A stretch of DNA of 64,000 nt from Sedimenticola sp. (GTDB lineage: Bacteria; Pseudomonadota; Gammaproteobacteria; Chromatiales; Chromatiaceae). Where the stretch lies: the NCBI GenBank assembly GCA_026992075.1, contig JALXAM010000010.1, positions 16,432 through 80,431 on the forward strand. The letters are read 5' to 3'. Each line of letters opens with the position of its first letter. The stretch's first letter is position 1. The notes beneath the pieces are model-generated. The model was not told the origin of the DNA. It saw nothing but the letters and a program-made list of their open reading frames with translations, and made no database searches. Made by a program: the position numbers and the translations under genes. Below are positions 16,044 to 26,179 of the stretch, piece by piece.

Positions 16044-18080
16044 TCACCCTTGGCGCAATGCTTGTGATCGGATACGCCAAATGAATTCATCCTGGGTGAG
16101 CGGCGGGCTGAACAGAAAGCCTTGGTAGAACTTGCAGCCCATCTCCTGCAGCAGACGGTATTGTTCCTCGGTTTCCACCCCTTCGGCGACGACGTCCAGG
16201 TTCAGGTTTTGCGCAAGATCGATGATGGAGCGCGCAATGGCTTGGTCATTGCTGTTTTCCACGATGTGATCGATGAAAGATTTGTCGATCTTCAATTCAT
16301 CGAGGGGAAAGTCTTTCAGATAGCGCATGGAAGAATATCCGGTACCGAAATCGTCGATGGACAGGCGGAAGCCGTGATTCTTCAGTTTCTGCATGGCCTG
16401 CATGGTGAGATCGACATCCTGCACCATGGCCTCCTCGGTGATCTCCAGGATGATGAACTCAGGGTCGATTCGATACTTCCGGGACTGCTCGATCACGAAA
16501 TCGACGAAGCCGGGATCGTGAAACTGGTGTGCGGATACATTGACGGAGATGCTGGTCAGGTCCCGGTTTTGTAACAGAGACCTGTTTCCGGAAATCATGT
16601 CGAAGGTCTGAACAAGGATCTGCTGCCCGATTTCCACGATCAGGCCGGTTTCCTCCGCGATGGGAATGAACAGATTGGGAGGCACCAGGCTTCCATCCTC
16701 CTGTTGCCAGCGAACCAGTACCTCGGCGGAGCAAATGGTCATGGCCCGGTTCACCTTCGGCTGGAGGTGCAGAAGGAACTGATGCTTTTGGATGCCGATA
16801 TGGAGCCGGCGCTCGGTTTCGAAGCGCTGGTCGATCTTTTGCTGCATTTCCGGTTGAAAAACGACGATGCGGTTGCGTCCCATGGCTTTGGCTTCATGCA
16901 GGGCATTGTCGGCCTGCTTCAGCAGTGCCTCGCAATCGCACTCCCCGTTTCCATACAGGACGATGCCGATGCTTGCGGTGATCCGGTATTTTTTCCCCGC
17001 GATGAGTATGTTGCGGGCGATATGGCGCTGAAAACTTCCGGCCAACTCCTTCGCGGTCCGTAATGCGGCATTTTCATCATCGGGCAGGTCGTTCAACAGG
17101 ACGATGAACTCGTCCCCTCCGATGCGAGCCACCAGATTTTTTTCGTTTTCGGGATAATCGAGCAGATTGCTGAGTCTGCGGGCGACTTCGATCAGCAGTT
17201 GATCACCGATGGAATGGCCGAGAGATTCGTTCAGCAGCTTGAAGTGGTCCAGGTCGATGAACAGCAGTGCGCCGTGGGAGCGGGATCGATTGTGATTCTT
17301 CGCCTGCTGTTGAAGATGTTCCTCCAGCAGCCTCCGGTTCGGCAGCCGGGTGAGCGTATCATGCAGATAGAGATGGCGGATGTGAGAATAGGATGCATCG
17401 ATTTCTTTCCGCATCCGGTTGATGGCATATACCAGCGCACTGAGTTCGTCATCCTTCGTCCAGTGATTTTCCTTTCGGCTCAAACGGAGGTCCTGCAGCG
17501 GGGCCCCCAGCCGGAGGTTGTTGGTGTAGTTTTGTATGGCGGTCAAATGCCGGGAAATCAATGACCAGACGATGAAAAGAATGAAGGTGGAGACGAAGAA
17601 GGTCTTGATGGTCTGGGTAACCAGTATGTAAATGAAGGTGTCCAGCAGCTCGTTGTAGACATTCTCCAGGGTGGCGGCAATCTTCAGCTGCCCCAGAGGG
17701 ACCTCTCTGCCGTCGACGGAATAGGTCAGGTTCAGGTTGCGTTCCCGGAAGTTCTTTTTCGGCTTTTTGCCCTGCCGGATCAGAGGGCGCCCCTTTTCGT
17801 CCAGGATTTCGAGGTAGACGATATCCTTGTTCTGCAATATGCCTTCGAGCATGAGCTCGATGGAGCTCAGGTTCAGCATCCAGAGATTTTCCTCGAGCGC
17901 TTTCAGGCTGGTGCTGGCGATCTCGTCCATCTCCTGTTCGATGCGGGTGAGGCCATCCTGATAATCGCGATAGAGCTGCAACGAGGTGAAGAACAGAGTG
18001 ATGACAGAGCTGAAGAGCAGAACGTAAACCACGGTCCTGCGCGCCAGTTTGCTCTTGAACAGGTAGAGAATCTCCTTCAT
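16044..18080 (-). CDS. Membrane GGDEF-EAL protein (cyclic di-GMP turnover)
   Basis: 678 aa. Two membrane segments (about 17-37 and 153-175) enclose a periplasmic sensor region. A HAMP-like linker, a GGDEF domain (about 235-400, intact RIGGDEF) and an EAL domain (about 420-670) follow. The EAL domain reads AEVLVRW (EVL variant), NVSAHQF, EITEEA, DDFGTGYSS, KIDKSF and AEGVE, so all metal and catalytic residues appear present and phosphodiesterase activity is likely. The upstream gene for a solute-binding protein is 67 bases away on the same strand, suggesting it supplies the sensed ligand. Confidence 0.93.
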   Translation of the reverse strand: MKEILYLFKSKLARRTVVYVLLFSSVITLFFTSLQLYRDYQDGLTRIEQEMDEIASTSLKALEENLWMLNLSSIELMLEGILQNKDIVYLEILDEKGRPLIRQGKKPKKNFRERNLNLTYSVDGREVPLGQLKIAATLENVYNELLDTFIYILVTQTIKTFFVSTFILFIVWSLISRHLTAIQNYTNNLRLGAPLQDLRLSRKENHWTKDDELSALVYAINRMRKEIDASYSHIRHLYLHDTLTRLPNRRLLEEHLQQQAKNHNRSRSHGALLFIDLDHFKLLNESLGHSIGDQLLIEVARRLSNLLDYPENEKNLVARIGGDEFIVLLNDLPDDENAALRTAKELAGSFQRHIARNILIAGKKYRITASIGIVLYGNGECDCEALLKQADNALHEAKAMGRNRIVVFQPEMQQKIDQRFETERRLHIGIQKHQFLLHLQPKVNRAMTICSAEVLVRWQQEDGSLVPPNLFIPIAEETGLIVEIGQQILVQTFDMISGNRSLLQNRDLTSISVNVSAHQFHDPGFVDFVIEQSRKYRIDPEFIILEITEEAMVQDVDLTMQAMQKLKNHGFRLSIDDFGTGYSSMRYLKDFPLDELKIDKSFIDHIVENSNDQAIARSIIDLAQNLNLDVVAEGVETEEQYRLLQEMGCKFYQGFLFSPPLTQDEFIWRIRSQALRQG

Positions 18081-18147
18081 GTCCGTATTTCTTTGGAGAG
18101 CATCGGTGTGGCAGATGGAATCAGAGCGATCTCCGGTGGCATCCCTT

Positions 18148-18987
18148 TCAGTTTCCTTTCATTCTCTGGAGGCGTCGATCGATTCTGGAAAAATAACGGT
18201 TCAGGATGGCCTGGTATACGCCTTCCTTTCTCATTTGGCGCAAAACCCGGTTGATTTGTGGAACGAGGGCAGCATATGGGGAATCCTTTCGGATCAGCAG
18301 GGAAAAGTGGATTGTGGCCAGTTGATGGGGACCGGGGATGATCTTTTTCAGGTTTTGACTGTAGGGGGACTTTTCTTCGATGAGCTTTTGCAATACCGAC
18401 ATCCCCGGATACTTTCCCAGCACGTAGATATCCACGCGGCCATTCGCCAGCATGTAGAGGGCAGAGCTGTAGGAGGGAGCCCAGACGACGTCCAGGCCCT
18501 TCAAATTCTCTTCGGCCCATCCAGAGCCGATGGTATCCACGATCTTGAAGCCCTTGAGATCCCGAAGGTTACGGATCGCCAGGATTTCCTGAATCCTGGG
18601 GTTGTCGATGCGGGCGAAGGCCCGCTCGCTGACGGTGTAGATCGGGTTCGTGGCCAGGAAGAGTCTGCTGCGCTTCCGGGTCATTGCGGTGATCATGCCA
18701 TCGCCCTTGCCGTCCGCGATGAGCTTCTGTGCTCGTTTCCAGGGATAGAGCTCCACGCTCAATGGGATATCCAGGCGCCGGAAGATCTCAGACATGATGT
18801 CATAGTAGATGCCGACCGGTTTGCCCTGCTCGTCCTTGGCAATGAAGGGGTAGTAGTCCTCGTCATCGATCCAGTGGAATGCGTGTTCCTTCTCCACCCC
18901 CACAGCTTCGCTCCGGACCGATGCCAGCAGCAGCAAAAACGGGAGAAGTGCACTCAAAAACCTTTTCAGTGCCAAGCTGACTTTCAT
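18148..18987 (-). CDS. Periplasmic solute-binding protein (SBP_bac_3 type)
   Basis: 279 aa from the ATG at 18987. Signal peptide MKVSLALKRFLSALL... ending near RSEA. The mature part has the two-lobe pattern of family 3 amino-acid-type binding proteins (PFIAKDEQGKPVGIYYDIM near the start, SYSSALYMLANGRVD in the second lobe). No transporter genes are nearby; the only partner is the GGDEF-EAL protein downstream. It may therefore be a sensory rather than a transport protein. An ATG at 19032 with GGAGAGAA upstream is a reasonable alternative start. Confidence 0.85.
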   Translation of the reverse strand: MKVSLALKRFLSALLPFLLLLASVRSEAVGVEKEHAFHWIDDEDYYPFIAKDEQGKPVGIYYDIMSEIFRRLDIPLSVELYPWKRAQKLIADGKGDGMITAMTRKRSRLFLATNPIYTVSERAFARIDNPRIQEILAIRNLRDLKGFKIVDTIGSGWAEENLKGLDVVWAPSYSSALYMLANGRVDIYVLGKYPGMSVLQKLIEEKSPYSQNLKKIIPGPHQLATIHFSLLIRKDSPYAALVPQINRVLRQMRKEGVYQAILNRYFSRIDRRLQRMKGN

Positions 18988-19610
18988 GGCTCCTGCACCT
19001 GCCCAGGATGAAGTGAAGGTTTCGTTTTCCATTTCTCTCCGACAGAGGATGAGGGGAGAGAGCAGCCGGGTGAACGAGGTTCCTCCGGCACAGGGATGAG
19101 GCGGCAGGATCGACTGCACCAAGCGGTCGGGTATTGAGCAAACCGCGTCTGCGGTGCAGCGCATCCTGACGCGCGATCCCCGGGTCCCGTTGGGGAAACA
19201 GCAAAAGTTCGATGGATCATGGAGCCCATCGGACAAATCTCTCTCGTAAGCCATCGAGCACCAAGGGACGAAATCCGATGGACGAGTAGGGAAGTCTAAG
19301 TCACCCCGGGGGGGAGTGTAAGCACTAGGCGGCATTCATTGCGAAATATTTGAAGGACAGCACCTTACGGGCAGCCGGGACGGCTCTTGCTGTAGAATGA
19401 GCACAGGCGTATCCCTGCTCCTGCCATCAGTGCCCGGAGGGCGGCCAAATCCATGAATCTGCATCTCGCACCTCCTTCATTCCGACCGCTGCCATGAGAT
19501 TCGTGCCAACAGCTGGTGACCGTCTGCAAAGCTCGCCTTGCGTTCCCAGCCAAGGGTATACGATCCGCTTGGGCCGGGATTGAATCGGAGGTTCTCCGCG
19601 CCTGCCTCGC
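18988..19610. other. Divergent intergenic region between solute-binding gene and menF
   Basis: About 620 bases with no convincing gene. The open frame on the minus strand up to 19335 continues the binding-protein frame but has no signal-like or conserved content. A TAGAAT at 19393 resembles a -10 element but lacks a good -35. GGAGG at 19589-19593 is the nearest ribosome-like site to menF. Promoters for both flanking units are expected here. Confidence 0.5.
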
Positions 19611-20987
19611 ATGTTCCAACAAGACGCCATTCCACCCTCACCAACCCCCGTATGGCTGGGTCGGCTCGTCCTGGAGCTGAAGCGGCTCGCCGGCCCCCTG
19701 CTGGTCAGCCGCCGCCGGGGGTTGCTCTCCATCACTTTCGATGTGCCTCTCGCTCCCTTGTCCGCGCCGGGAATCGCGACGGGCCACTGGTTTTTCTGGC
19801 ATCGCCCTGCTTCGGATCATCGTTTGCTGGGTGTCGGGCTGGCGGCGGAAATCTCTTCTTCCGGTGGGGCACGCTTCCAGCATTTGGCCCGACAGGTGGA
19901 GAAGGCACAATCCGGCTGGACCCATATCAACCAGGGGCAGGCCAGCCCCCTGGCCCGCGCTTTCCTGGGCTTTGCCTTCGATCCCGAACATGAGCCGGCC
20001 GGTCGCTGGCAGGGATTTCCCAACCTGGCCTTCATCGTGCCCAGCCTGCTGCTGGAGTGGCGCAACGGAGGGTGCACACTCACCTTCAGCCACGACTGCG
20101 AAACGGCGCTTCCGTCCGAGCAGGTGATCTCCAACTGGCTGGCACACCTCTACCGGCTCCTGGCAGTGGAAGAGGAGCAGCAGCTGACTGCCGGCGAGCT
20201 GCTGGCGCAACGGGAATATCCCCCTTCCAGCCAATGGGTGGGGACGGTGGCCGATGCCGTGGAAGCCATCCGTAGCCAGGAGCTTGAGAAGGTGGTGCTG
20301 TCGCGCACCCTGGAGCTGGCGTTCGACCGCCCGCCCTCTTCCGGGCCGTTGCTGGAGCGGCTGGCGGGGGATTTTCCCGGTTGCACCAGCCTGGGGGCCT
20401 GCTTCGGCGGTGCCACCCTGCTGGCGGCCACGCCCGAGCGGCTGCTCTCCATGGAAGGATCGCGGGTGACCAGTGACGCCATCGCCGGCACCCTGGCGGG
20501 AGAAACCGCCATTACCGATTCAGCAATGTTGAACCATGAACACCGTCCCGTGGTGGAGGCCATCCGGCACGCCTTCCATCGCTGCTGTGACGAGGTGGAG
20601 GTGGAACCGGCCCCCCGTTCCCTCGAGCTGCGGGAGCTCTCCCACCTGGCCACCGCCGTCCGCGGGCGGTTGCGGCCCGGTGCCGGCCTCTTCCGCCTTC
20701 TCGAAACGCTCCATCCCACCCCCGCCGTGGGCGGCGTCCCCCGCGCCCGGGCGCTTGATTGGATCCGCGCCGCCGAGCCCCATTCGCGGGGCTGGTACAC
20801 AGGGGCCTTCGGTTGGATCGGGGATCGACAGCGGGCCGAGCTGGCAGTGGTTCTCCGTTGTGGCCTGCTGGAAGACCGGCGCCTGACGCTCTATGCCGGA
20901 GCGGGCATCACCCGGGCCTCCGATCCCGGCGCCGAGCTCGAAGAGACCGCGCTCAAGTTTCGCCCTTTGCTGGACCGTCTGTCATGA
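19611..20987 (+). CDS. menF: MenF-type isochorismate synthase
   Basis: 458 aa. The C-terminal chorismate-binding domain is clear: EKVVLSRTLEL, AIAGTLAGE, the LHPTPAVGGVPRARAL loop and GWYTGAFGWIG, in the order of isochorismate synthases. It converts chorismate to isochorismate, the first committed menaquinone step. The stop overlaps the menD ATG (ATGA at 20984). With menD, menB and menA downstream the assignment to menaquinone rather than siderophore synthesis is secure. The start lacks a well-spaced ribosome site. Confidence 0.94.
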   Translation: MFQQDAIPPSPTPVWLGRLVLELKRLAGPLLVSRRRGLLSITFDVPLAPLSAPGIATGHWFFWHRPASDHRLLGVGLAAEISSSGGARFQHLARQVEKAQSGWTHINQGQASPLARAFLGFAFDPEHEPAGRWQGFPNLAFIVPSLLLEWRNGGCTLTFSHDCETALPSEQVISNWLAHLYRLLAVEEEQQLTAGELLAQREYPPSSQWVGTVADAVEAIRSQELEKVVLSRTLELAFDRPPSSGPLLERLAGDFPGCTSLGACFGGATLLAATPERLLSMEGSRVTSDAIAGTLAGETAITDSAMLNHEHRPVVEAIRHAFHRCCDEVEVEPAPRSLELRELSHLATAVRGRLRPGAGLFRLLETLHPTPAVGGVPRARALDWIRAAEPHSRGWYTGAFGWIGDRQRAELAVVLRCGLLEDRRLTLYAGAGITRASDPGAELEETALKFRPLLDRLS

Positions 20988-22615
20988 GCGACGGCGGCCG
21001 CATCAATCTCGACTGGGCGCTGTCCCTGCTGGAAGGGCTGGTGGGCGCCGGGTTGCAGGAGGTGGTGATCTCGCCCGGCTCGCGCAGCACCCCCCTGGCG
21101 CTGGCGGCGCTGCTCCACCCTCAGGTGCACCAGACGGCGATCCTCGACGAGCGCTGCGCGGCCTTCACCGCCCTGGGGATGGCCAGGGCGAGTGGGCGGC
21201 CGGTGGCGCTGGTGGCCACCTCCGGCAGCGCGCCGGGCAACTGGCTGCCGGCGGTGATGGAGGCCGACGAGGCGGGGGTGCCCCTCATCCTGCTCAGTGC
21301 CGACCGCCCCTGGGAGCTGCAGCAGTGCGGCGCCAACCAGACCACCGACCAGCTCGCCCTGTTCGGCAGCCACGTGCGCGCCTTTCACGCGCTCTCGGAG
21401 GCAGTGGAGGACGAGGCTCTGCGCGGTCGGCTGCGCGACCTGGGACGGCAGGTGATGTTCCAGGCCCAGTGGCCCGACCCGGGGCCGGTCCATCTCAACC
21501 TGCGGTTTCGTGAACCCCTGGTGCCGGCGGGTGAGCTGCCACGGCCCGAAGCCGTGGCGGTGGAACTGGTCCCGAAGCCCCGGCTCCATCCGCCGCCCGA
21601 GGTGGTGGAGAAGCTTTGCGAGACTTTCCCAACGGGACCGGGCGTGGTGCTGGCCGGCGAAGGGGCGACGGCTGGGGTGGTGGCGCTGGCCGAGCAGCTG
21701 GGCGCGCCGCTGCTGGCCGACCCCCTTTCCGGCCTTCGGCATGCCGGCACCACCTCGCCCAACCTGGTGACAGCCTACGACCGTTTTCTGGCGGACCCGG
21801 AACGGGTGGCGGCGCTCCGGCCACGCTGGATCCTGCAGTTCGGCACCCTGCCACTCTCGGCCAACCTGCGGCAGGCACTTCAGGCGTGGCGGGTGCCCAA
21901 CCACTGGGTGGTGGAGCCGCGCGGGCGCTGGCTCGATCCCCTGGGGCTGGGGGTGGAGCTCCTGGCCATGCAGCCGGATCCCCTGTGCCGGGCGTTGGAG
22001 GAAGCGGGGCTGTCACGGGAGGAGCCGCAGTGGCTCTACCGCTGGCGCCATCCCGAGCCGGCGGAAGAGGAGGGCCTGCCGCCCGAGGGCGAGCTGGTGT
22101 GCCGGCTCATCGAGGCTCTGCCGGACGAGAGCCTGCTCTTCTGCGGCAACTCGCTGGCAGTGCGCTGGATGGACGCCTGGTCGGGAAGCAGCGCGCGCCG
22201 TATCGCCATCCGGGGCAACCGTGGGCTGAGCGGCATCGATGGTAATCTCTCCGCCTTCATCGGCATGGCGCGGTGCTGGCCCGGCGGGGGGCGTAAAGCG
22301 GCGCTGCTGGGGGATCTCACCTTCCAGCACGACCTGGGGGCACTGGCCAACACCCTGGGTCTCGATGCCGTGGTGGTGGTGGTGAACAACGGGGGTGGCG
22401 GTATCTTCGAACGCCTGCCGCAGCGGAGGTTGCCTGGCTTCGATGCCCTGTGGCGCACGCCCCAGTCGTTGGATCTCTCCGGCCTGCCCGGCCTCTTCGG
22501 CACCGGCTTCATGCGGGTGGAGTCGATGGGGCGGTTTGCCGCCACCCTGGAGGCGGCCACCCGCTGCGGCGGCTTCCAGGTGGTGGAGGTGATGCTCCCC
22601 GGGCAGCGGGTATAA
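20984..22615 (+). CDS. menD: MenD, SEPHCHC synthase
   Basis: 543-aa thiamine-diphosphate enzyme that joins 2-oxoglutarate and isochorismate. [11 protein letters not shown] at residues 30-40 and the catalytic Glu56 in LDERCAAF are the MenD signature. The ThDP-binding end contains LGDLTFQHD and [14 protein letters not shown]. The frame is open to 20759, but the ATG at 20984 overlaps the menF stop and gives the family N-terminus. Usual family length. Confidence 0.96.
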   Translation: MSDGGRINLDWALSLLEGLVGAGLQEVVISPGSRSTPLALAALLHPQVHQTAILDERCAAFTALGMARASGRPVALVATSGSAPGNWLPAVMEADEAGVPLILLSADRPWELQQCGANQTTDQLALFGSHVRAFHALSEAVEDEALRGRLRDLGRQVMFQAQWPDPGPVHLNLRFREPLVPAGELPRPEAVAVELVPKPRLHPPPEVVEKLCETFPTGPGVVLAGEGATAGVVALAEQLGAPLLADPLSGLRHAGTTSPNLVTAYDRFLADPERVAALRPRWILQFGTLPLSANLRQALQAWRVPNHWVVEPRGRWLDPLGLGVELLAMQPDPLCRALEEAGLSREEPQWLYRWRHPEPAEEEGLPPEGELVCRLIEALPDESLLFCGNSLAVRWMDAWSGSSARRIAIRGNRGLSGIDGNLSAFIGMARCWPGGGRKAALLGDLTFQHDLGALANTLGLDAVVVVVNNGGGGIFERLPQRRLPGFDALWRTPQSLDLSGLPGLFGTGFMRVESMGRFAATLEAATRCGGFQVVEVMLPGQRV

Positions 22616-22616
22616 T
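22611..22616 (+). promoter_or_regulatory. Possible internal -10 element before menB
   Basis: TATAAT coincides with the menD stop codon, 35 bases before the menB ATG. No good -35 is seen 16-18 bases upstream (GGTGAT at best). It may provide extra menBA transcription. Confidence 0.3.
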
Positions 22617-22650
22617 CCGCCAACCGACCCCCTTTTCCGGAGAGCAACGC

Positions 22651-23481
22651 ATGGGCTGGCAGGCCGTTTCCCACCGTACCTACCAGGACATCCTCTACCA
22701 CTACCACCGCCGCGAGGAGGGCATCGCCCGCATCACCATCAACCGCCCCGAGGTGAGAAACGCCTTCCGGCCGCGTACCGTGATGGAGCTGATGGACGCC
22801 TTCCACCACGCCCACCACGACCCGGGGATCGGCGTCATCATTCTCACCGGCGCGGGCGACCAGTCCTTCTGCGCCGGCGGCGACCAGAAGGTGCGGGGGG
22901 ACGACGGCGGTTACCGCGACGAGCAGGGGGTCCACCATCTCAACGTCCTCGACCTGCAGATGCAGATTCGCCGCCTGCCCAAGCCGGTGGTGGCCATGGT
23001 GGCGGGTTATGCCATCGGCGGCGGCCACGTGCTGCACCTGGTGTGCGATCTCACCATCGCCGCCGACAACGCCCGGTTCGGCCAGACCGGTCCCAGGGTG
23101 GGTTCCTTCGACGCCGGCCTGGGTGCCGGCCTGTTGGCGCGCACCGTGGGGCTGAAGAAGGCCAAGGAGATCTGGTTCCTCTGCCGCCAGTACGATGCTC
23201 ATGAGGCGCTGGCGATGGGGCTGGTGAACACCGTGGTGCCCCTGGAGCGGCTGGAGGAGGAGACCCTGGCCTGGTGCCGGCAGATGCTGAAGCACTCGCC
23301 CACGGCGCTGCGGCTGCTCAAGGCGGGCTTCAATGCCGACACCGACGGCCTGGCCGGCATCCAGGAGCTGGCCGGCAACGCCACCGCGCTCTTCTACATG
23401 ACCGCCGAGGGGCAGGAGGGGCGCGACGCCTTCCTGGAGAAGCGCGAGCCCGATTTCAGCAGGTTTCCCCGCCGACCCTGA
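22651..23481 (+). CDS. menB: MenB, 1,4-dihydroxy-2-naphthoyl-CoA synthase
   Basis: 276-aa crotonase-fold enzyme that cyclises o-succinylbenzoyl-Co[31 protein letters not shown] and [14 protein letters not shown] are diagnostic of MenB among crotonases. The ATG at 22651 follows CCGGAGAGCAACGC, a good ribosome site. The stop TGA shares its last base with the menA ATG. Confidence 0.97.
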   Translation: MGWQAVSHRTYQDILYHYHRREEGIARITINRPEVRNAFRPRTVMELMDAFHHAHHDPGIGVIILTGAGDQSFCAGGDQKVRGDDGGYRDEQGVHHLNVLDLQMQIRRLPKPVVAMVAGYAIGGGHVLHLVCDLTIAADNARFGQTGPRVGSFDAGLGAGLLARTVGLKKAKEIWFLCRQYDAHEALAMGLVNTVVPLERLEEETLAWCRQMLKHSPTALRLLKAGFNADTDGLAGIQELAGNATALFYMTAEGQEGRDAFLEKREPDFSRFPRRP

Positions 23482-24362
23482 TGACCCCTCTTCGCGCCTG
23501 GATCGCGGCCGTGCGGCCGAAGACGCTGGGATTGGCCGTGAGTCCGGTGCTGGTGGGCACGGCCCTGGGTGTTGCCGAGAAAGGGAGCTTTCACCCGGGG
23601 GTCTTCCTCGCCGCGCTGGCGGCGGCGGTGGCCATCCAAGTGGGGACCAACCTGCACAACGATGTGGCCGACCACCTCCGTGGCACCGACGGCGAGGATC
23701 GCCTGGGACCGGCTCGTGCCACTTCGCAGGGGTGGCTATCGCCGAAAGCGGTGACCCGGGGCGCCTGGGTCGCTTTCCTGCTGGCTTTTCTGCTGGGCTG
23801 CTACCTGGCCTGGATGGGTGGCTGGCCCATCGTGCTTCTGGGGCTGGCTTCTCTGGCGGCCGGTGCGGCCTATTCCGGCGGTCCCAGGCCGCTCTCTCAT
23901 TTGCCGTTGGGGGAGCTGTTCGTCCTTCTCTTCTTCGGCTTGGTAGCGGTGGGTGGCAGTTTCTACCTCCAGACCGGCCGGTTCGACGGCCGCTCGCTGC
24001 TGGCCGGGTTGGTGGTGGGGTTGCCGGCTGCGGCGGTACTGGTGGTGAACAACTATCGGGACCGGCAGAGTGACGCCCGTGCCGGACGTAGAACCCTGGC
24101 GGTACTGCTGCCGCCTTCCGGCAGCCACCTGGAATATCTATTGCTGATGCTGGCGCCTTTTCTACTGCTACCTCTGTTGCTTTCGGCAAAGCAGGTCTGG
24201 CTGCCCATGCTTTCCCTGCCGCTCCACCTGTGGCTGGTGGTTCGTTTCCAACGTGCTCCGGTGGGTCCGGGGCTGAACCTCCTGCTGGCCCGTACCGCCC
24301 AGGCGCAGCTGCTGCTGGGCCTGCTGCTGTCGGCTGCGTTCCTGCTGCAGCCGGTGCTATGA
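23481..24362 (+). CDS. menA: MenA, 1,4-dihydroxy-2-naphthoate polyprenyltransferase
   Basis: 293-aa UbiA-superfamily membrane enzyme that attaches the prenyl tail to DHNA. The first Asp-rich motif is NLHNDVADHLRGTD and the second is NNYRDRQSDARAGRRT; eight to nine membrane helices are visible. It starts at 23481 overlapping the menB stop by one base. It is the last men gene of this operon. MenH and the methyltransferase MenG/UbiE are not in the window. Confidence 0.96.
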   Translation: MTPLRAWIAAVRPKTLGLAVSPVLVGTALGVAEKGSFHPGVFLAALAAAVAIQVGTNLHNDVADHLRGTDGEDRLGPARATSQGWLSPKAVTRGAWVAFLLAFLLGCYLAWMGGWPIVLLGLASLAAGAAYSGGPRPLSHLPLGELFVLLFFGLVAVGGSFYLQTGRFDGRSLLAGLVVGLPAAAVLVVNNYRDRQSDARAGRRTLAVLLPPSGSHLEYLLLMLAPFLLLPLLLSAKQVWLPMLSLPLHLWLVVRFQRAPVGPGLNLLLARTAQAQLLLGLLLSAAFLLQPVL

Positions 24363-24399
24363 TGGCGAGCCGTTTCCGCCTACTCTGGACTGCAGGCCC

Positions 24400-26163
24400 A
24401 TGAAGGCTTTTCTGAAACAGGTACTGGCGGTGCTGGTGGCGCTTTCCCTCTTCTGCTTCGCGCTGCTGGTGCTGGTGGCACTGATGCTGGGGTCCCAGGA
24501 GATCAGCCGTGCTGTGGAGCCCAAGACCCTGCTCACCCTGGACCTCGGCATACCCATTGGTGATCGCCCGCCCCGGGAAGAGTTTTCCGATCTGCTGGAC
24601 AATGCCATGCAGGGCAGAAGCCGCAGTGCCTACACATTGCGGGAGGTGGTGACCGCCATCGACCGGGCGGCCGAGGACTCCCGCATAAGCGGCCTCTATA
24701 TCAAGGGGCAGGTGGTTCGTTCCGGATATCGCTCCGGGTGGGCGGCGCTGCGCGAGGTGCGGGAGGCGATCCAGCGCTTTCGCGCCAGCGGCAAGCCGGT
24801 GATCACCTGGCAGGAGACTCTGGACGAGGCCACACTCTATGTGGTCTCGCCGGCCAACCACATCCTGCTTCATCCTCTGGGTATGGTGGAGTTCAACGGC
24901 CTCGCGGCCGAGGTGCTCTATTTCCGGGATGCCTTCGACCGTTATGGAGTGGGGGTCCAGGCGGTGCGGGACGGCAAGTACAAGTCGGCGGTGGAGCCCT
25001 TCGTCTCCAACCGGATGAGCGAGGCCAACCGCGCCCAGCTGGAAGCGTTGCTGGGGGATCTCTCCCGGGAGATGATCTCCGCCATCGCCACCAGCCGGAA
25101 GCTGGAACCGCAGCGGCTCGATGACCTGGTGCAGCGGCAGGGATTGGTGATAGCGGACGAGGCCCGTCAACTGGCCTTGGTGACTGCCCTGGGCCATTTC
25201 GATGTGGCGCTCGCCCGTCTGCGCAAGCTCACCGGAACCAAACCGGGCAAGCCCATCGAGCGCCGGATGGATGTGGCCGACTATTTCGACACCTTGAAGG
25301 AAACGGGTGGCGACAAGGTGGCGGTGATCTACCTGGAAGGCACCATCGTTTCCGGCAACGATCCCCGGCAGGTCGGGGCGGAACGGCTGGCTCGTCTACT
25401 GCGCAAGGCACGCGAGGACGATGCGGTGAAGGCGGTGGTGCTGCGCATCAACAGTCCTGGCGGAAGCGCCACAGCGGCGGATGTGATCGAGCGGGAGGTG
25501 CGCCTGTACCGGAAACAGAAGCCTCTGGTGGTTTCCATGGGGACGGTGGCGGCGTCGGGGGGTTATTGGGTGGCGGCGCCTGCCGACGAAATCTGGGTGG
25601 AGCCCAACACCATCACCGGTTCCATCGGGGTGTTCGGGCTCTTCTTCAATCTGCAGCAGCTCACCGAGGAGCACGGCGTCCGACGGGAGGTGGTGCGCAC
25701 CGGGCCTTTTGCCGATTTCCAGAGCCTGTTCCGGGCCAAGAGCCAGGAGGAGCTGGATCGGGTGCAGCGATTGGTGGATCGCATCTACGAGGGTTTCCTC
25801 CAACGCGTGGCCCAGGGCCGGGGCATGCGGCGGGACCGGGTGGAGGCATTGGCACAGGGGCGGGTCTGGTCGGGCCGACAGGCGCTGGTGCTGGGACTTG
25901 CCGATCATGAGGGTGGGCTGCGGGAGGCCATCGCCGCGGCGGCCCGGCGTGCGCAGCTCGAGTCCTATCGAGTCCTGGAATATCAGCGGGCGGAGAGCTG
26001 GGCCAACCTGTTGCTGCGGGCGTTGGGATTGACGCCCGAAGAGAACGATGCGCGGGATTCCGAGATGGAGAGCCGCTGGCGCGAGCTGCTTCAGTGGTTG
26101 CGGCTGACTGCCGATCCCCTTGGGATCTATGCTCGCATGCCCTTCGATCTTTCCATTCACTGA
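24400..26163 (+). CDS. sppA: SppA, signal peptide peptidase (67K type)
   Basis: 587-aa membrane-bound serine protease that degrades cleaved signal peptides. One N-terminal membrane segment (about 10-30). It is the long double-domain form: the general-base Lys195 is in DGKYKSAVEP of the first half and the nucleophile Ser386 in AASGGYW of the second half, matching the Ser-Lys dyad of the E. coli enzyme. It starts 37 bases after menA and is followed 16 bases later by a membrane protein, probably cotranscribed. Confidence 0.95.
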   Translation: MKAFLKQVLAVLVALSLFCFALLVLVALMLGSQEISRAVEPKTLLTLDLGIPIGDRPPREEFSDLLDNAMQGRSRSAYTLREVVTAIDRAAEDSRISGLYIKGQVVRSGYRSGWAALREVREAIQRFRASGKPVITWQETLDEATLYVVSPANHILLHPLGMVEFNGLAAEVLYFRDAFDRYGVGVQAVRDGKYKSAVEPFVSNRMSEANRAQLEALLGDLSREMISAIATSRKLEPQRLDDLVQRQGLVIADEARQLALVTALGHFDVALARLRKLTGTKPGKPIERRMDVADYFDTLKETGGDKVAVIYLEGTIVSGNDPRQVGAERLARLLRKAREDDAVKAVVLRINSPGGSATAADVIEREVRLYRKQKPLVVSMGTVAASGGYWVAAPADEIWVEPNTITGSIGVFGLFFNLQQLTEEHGVRREVVRTGPFADFQSLFRAKSQEELDRVQRLVDRIYEGFLQRVAQGRGMRRDRVEALAQGRVWSGRQALVLGLADHEGGLREAIAAAARRAQLESYRVLEYQRAESWANLLLRALGLTPEENDARDSEMESRWRELLQWLRLTADPLGIYARMPFDLSIH

Positions 26164-26179
26164 TGACAGGAACATAGCC

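Noticed and set aside
22036..25197. A 1053-codon open frame on the minus strand opposite menD, menB, menA and sppA
   Set aside because: Its product is rich in Arg, Pro, Gly and His without any domain, and it lies wholly antisense to four well-identified genes. Long shadow frames are expected at this base composition.
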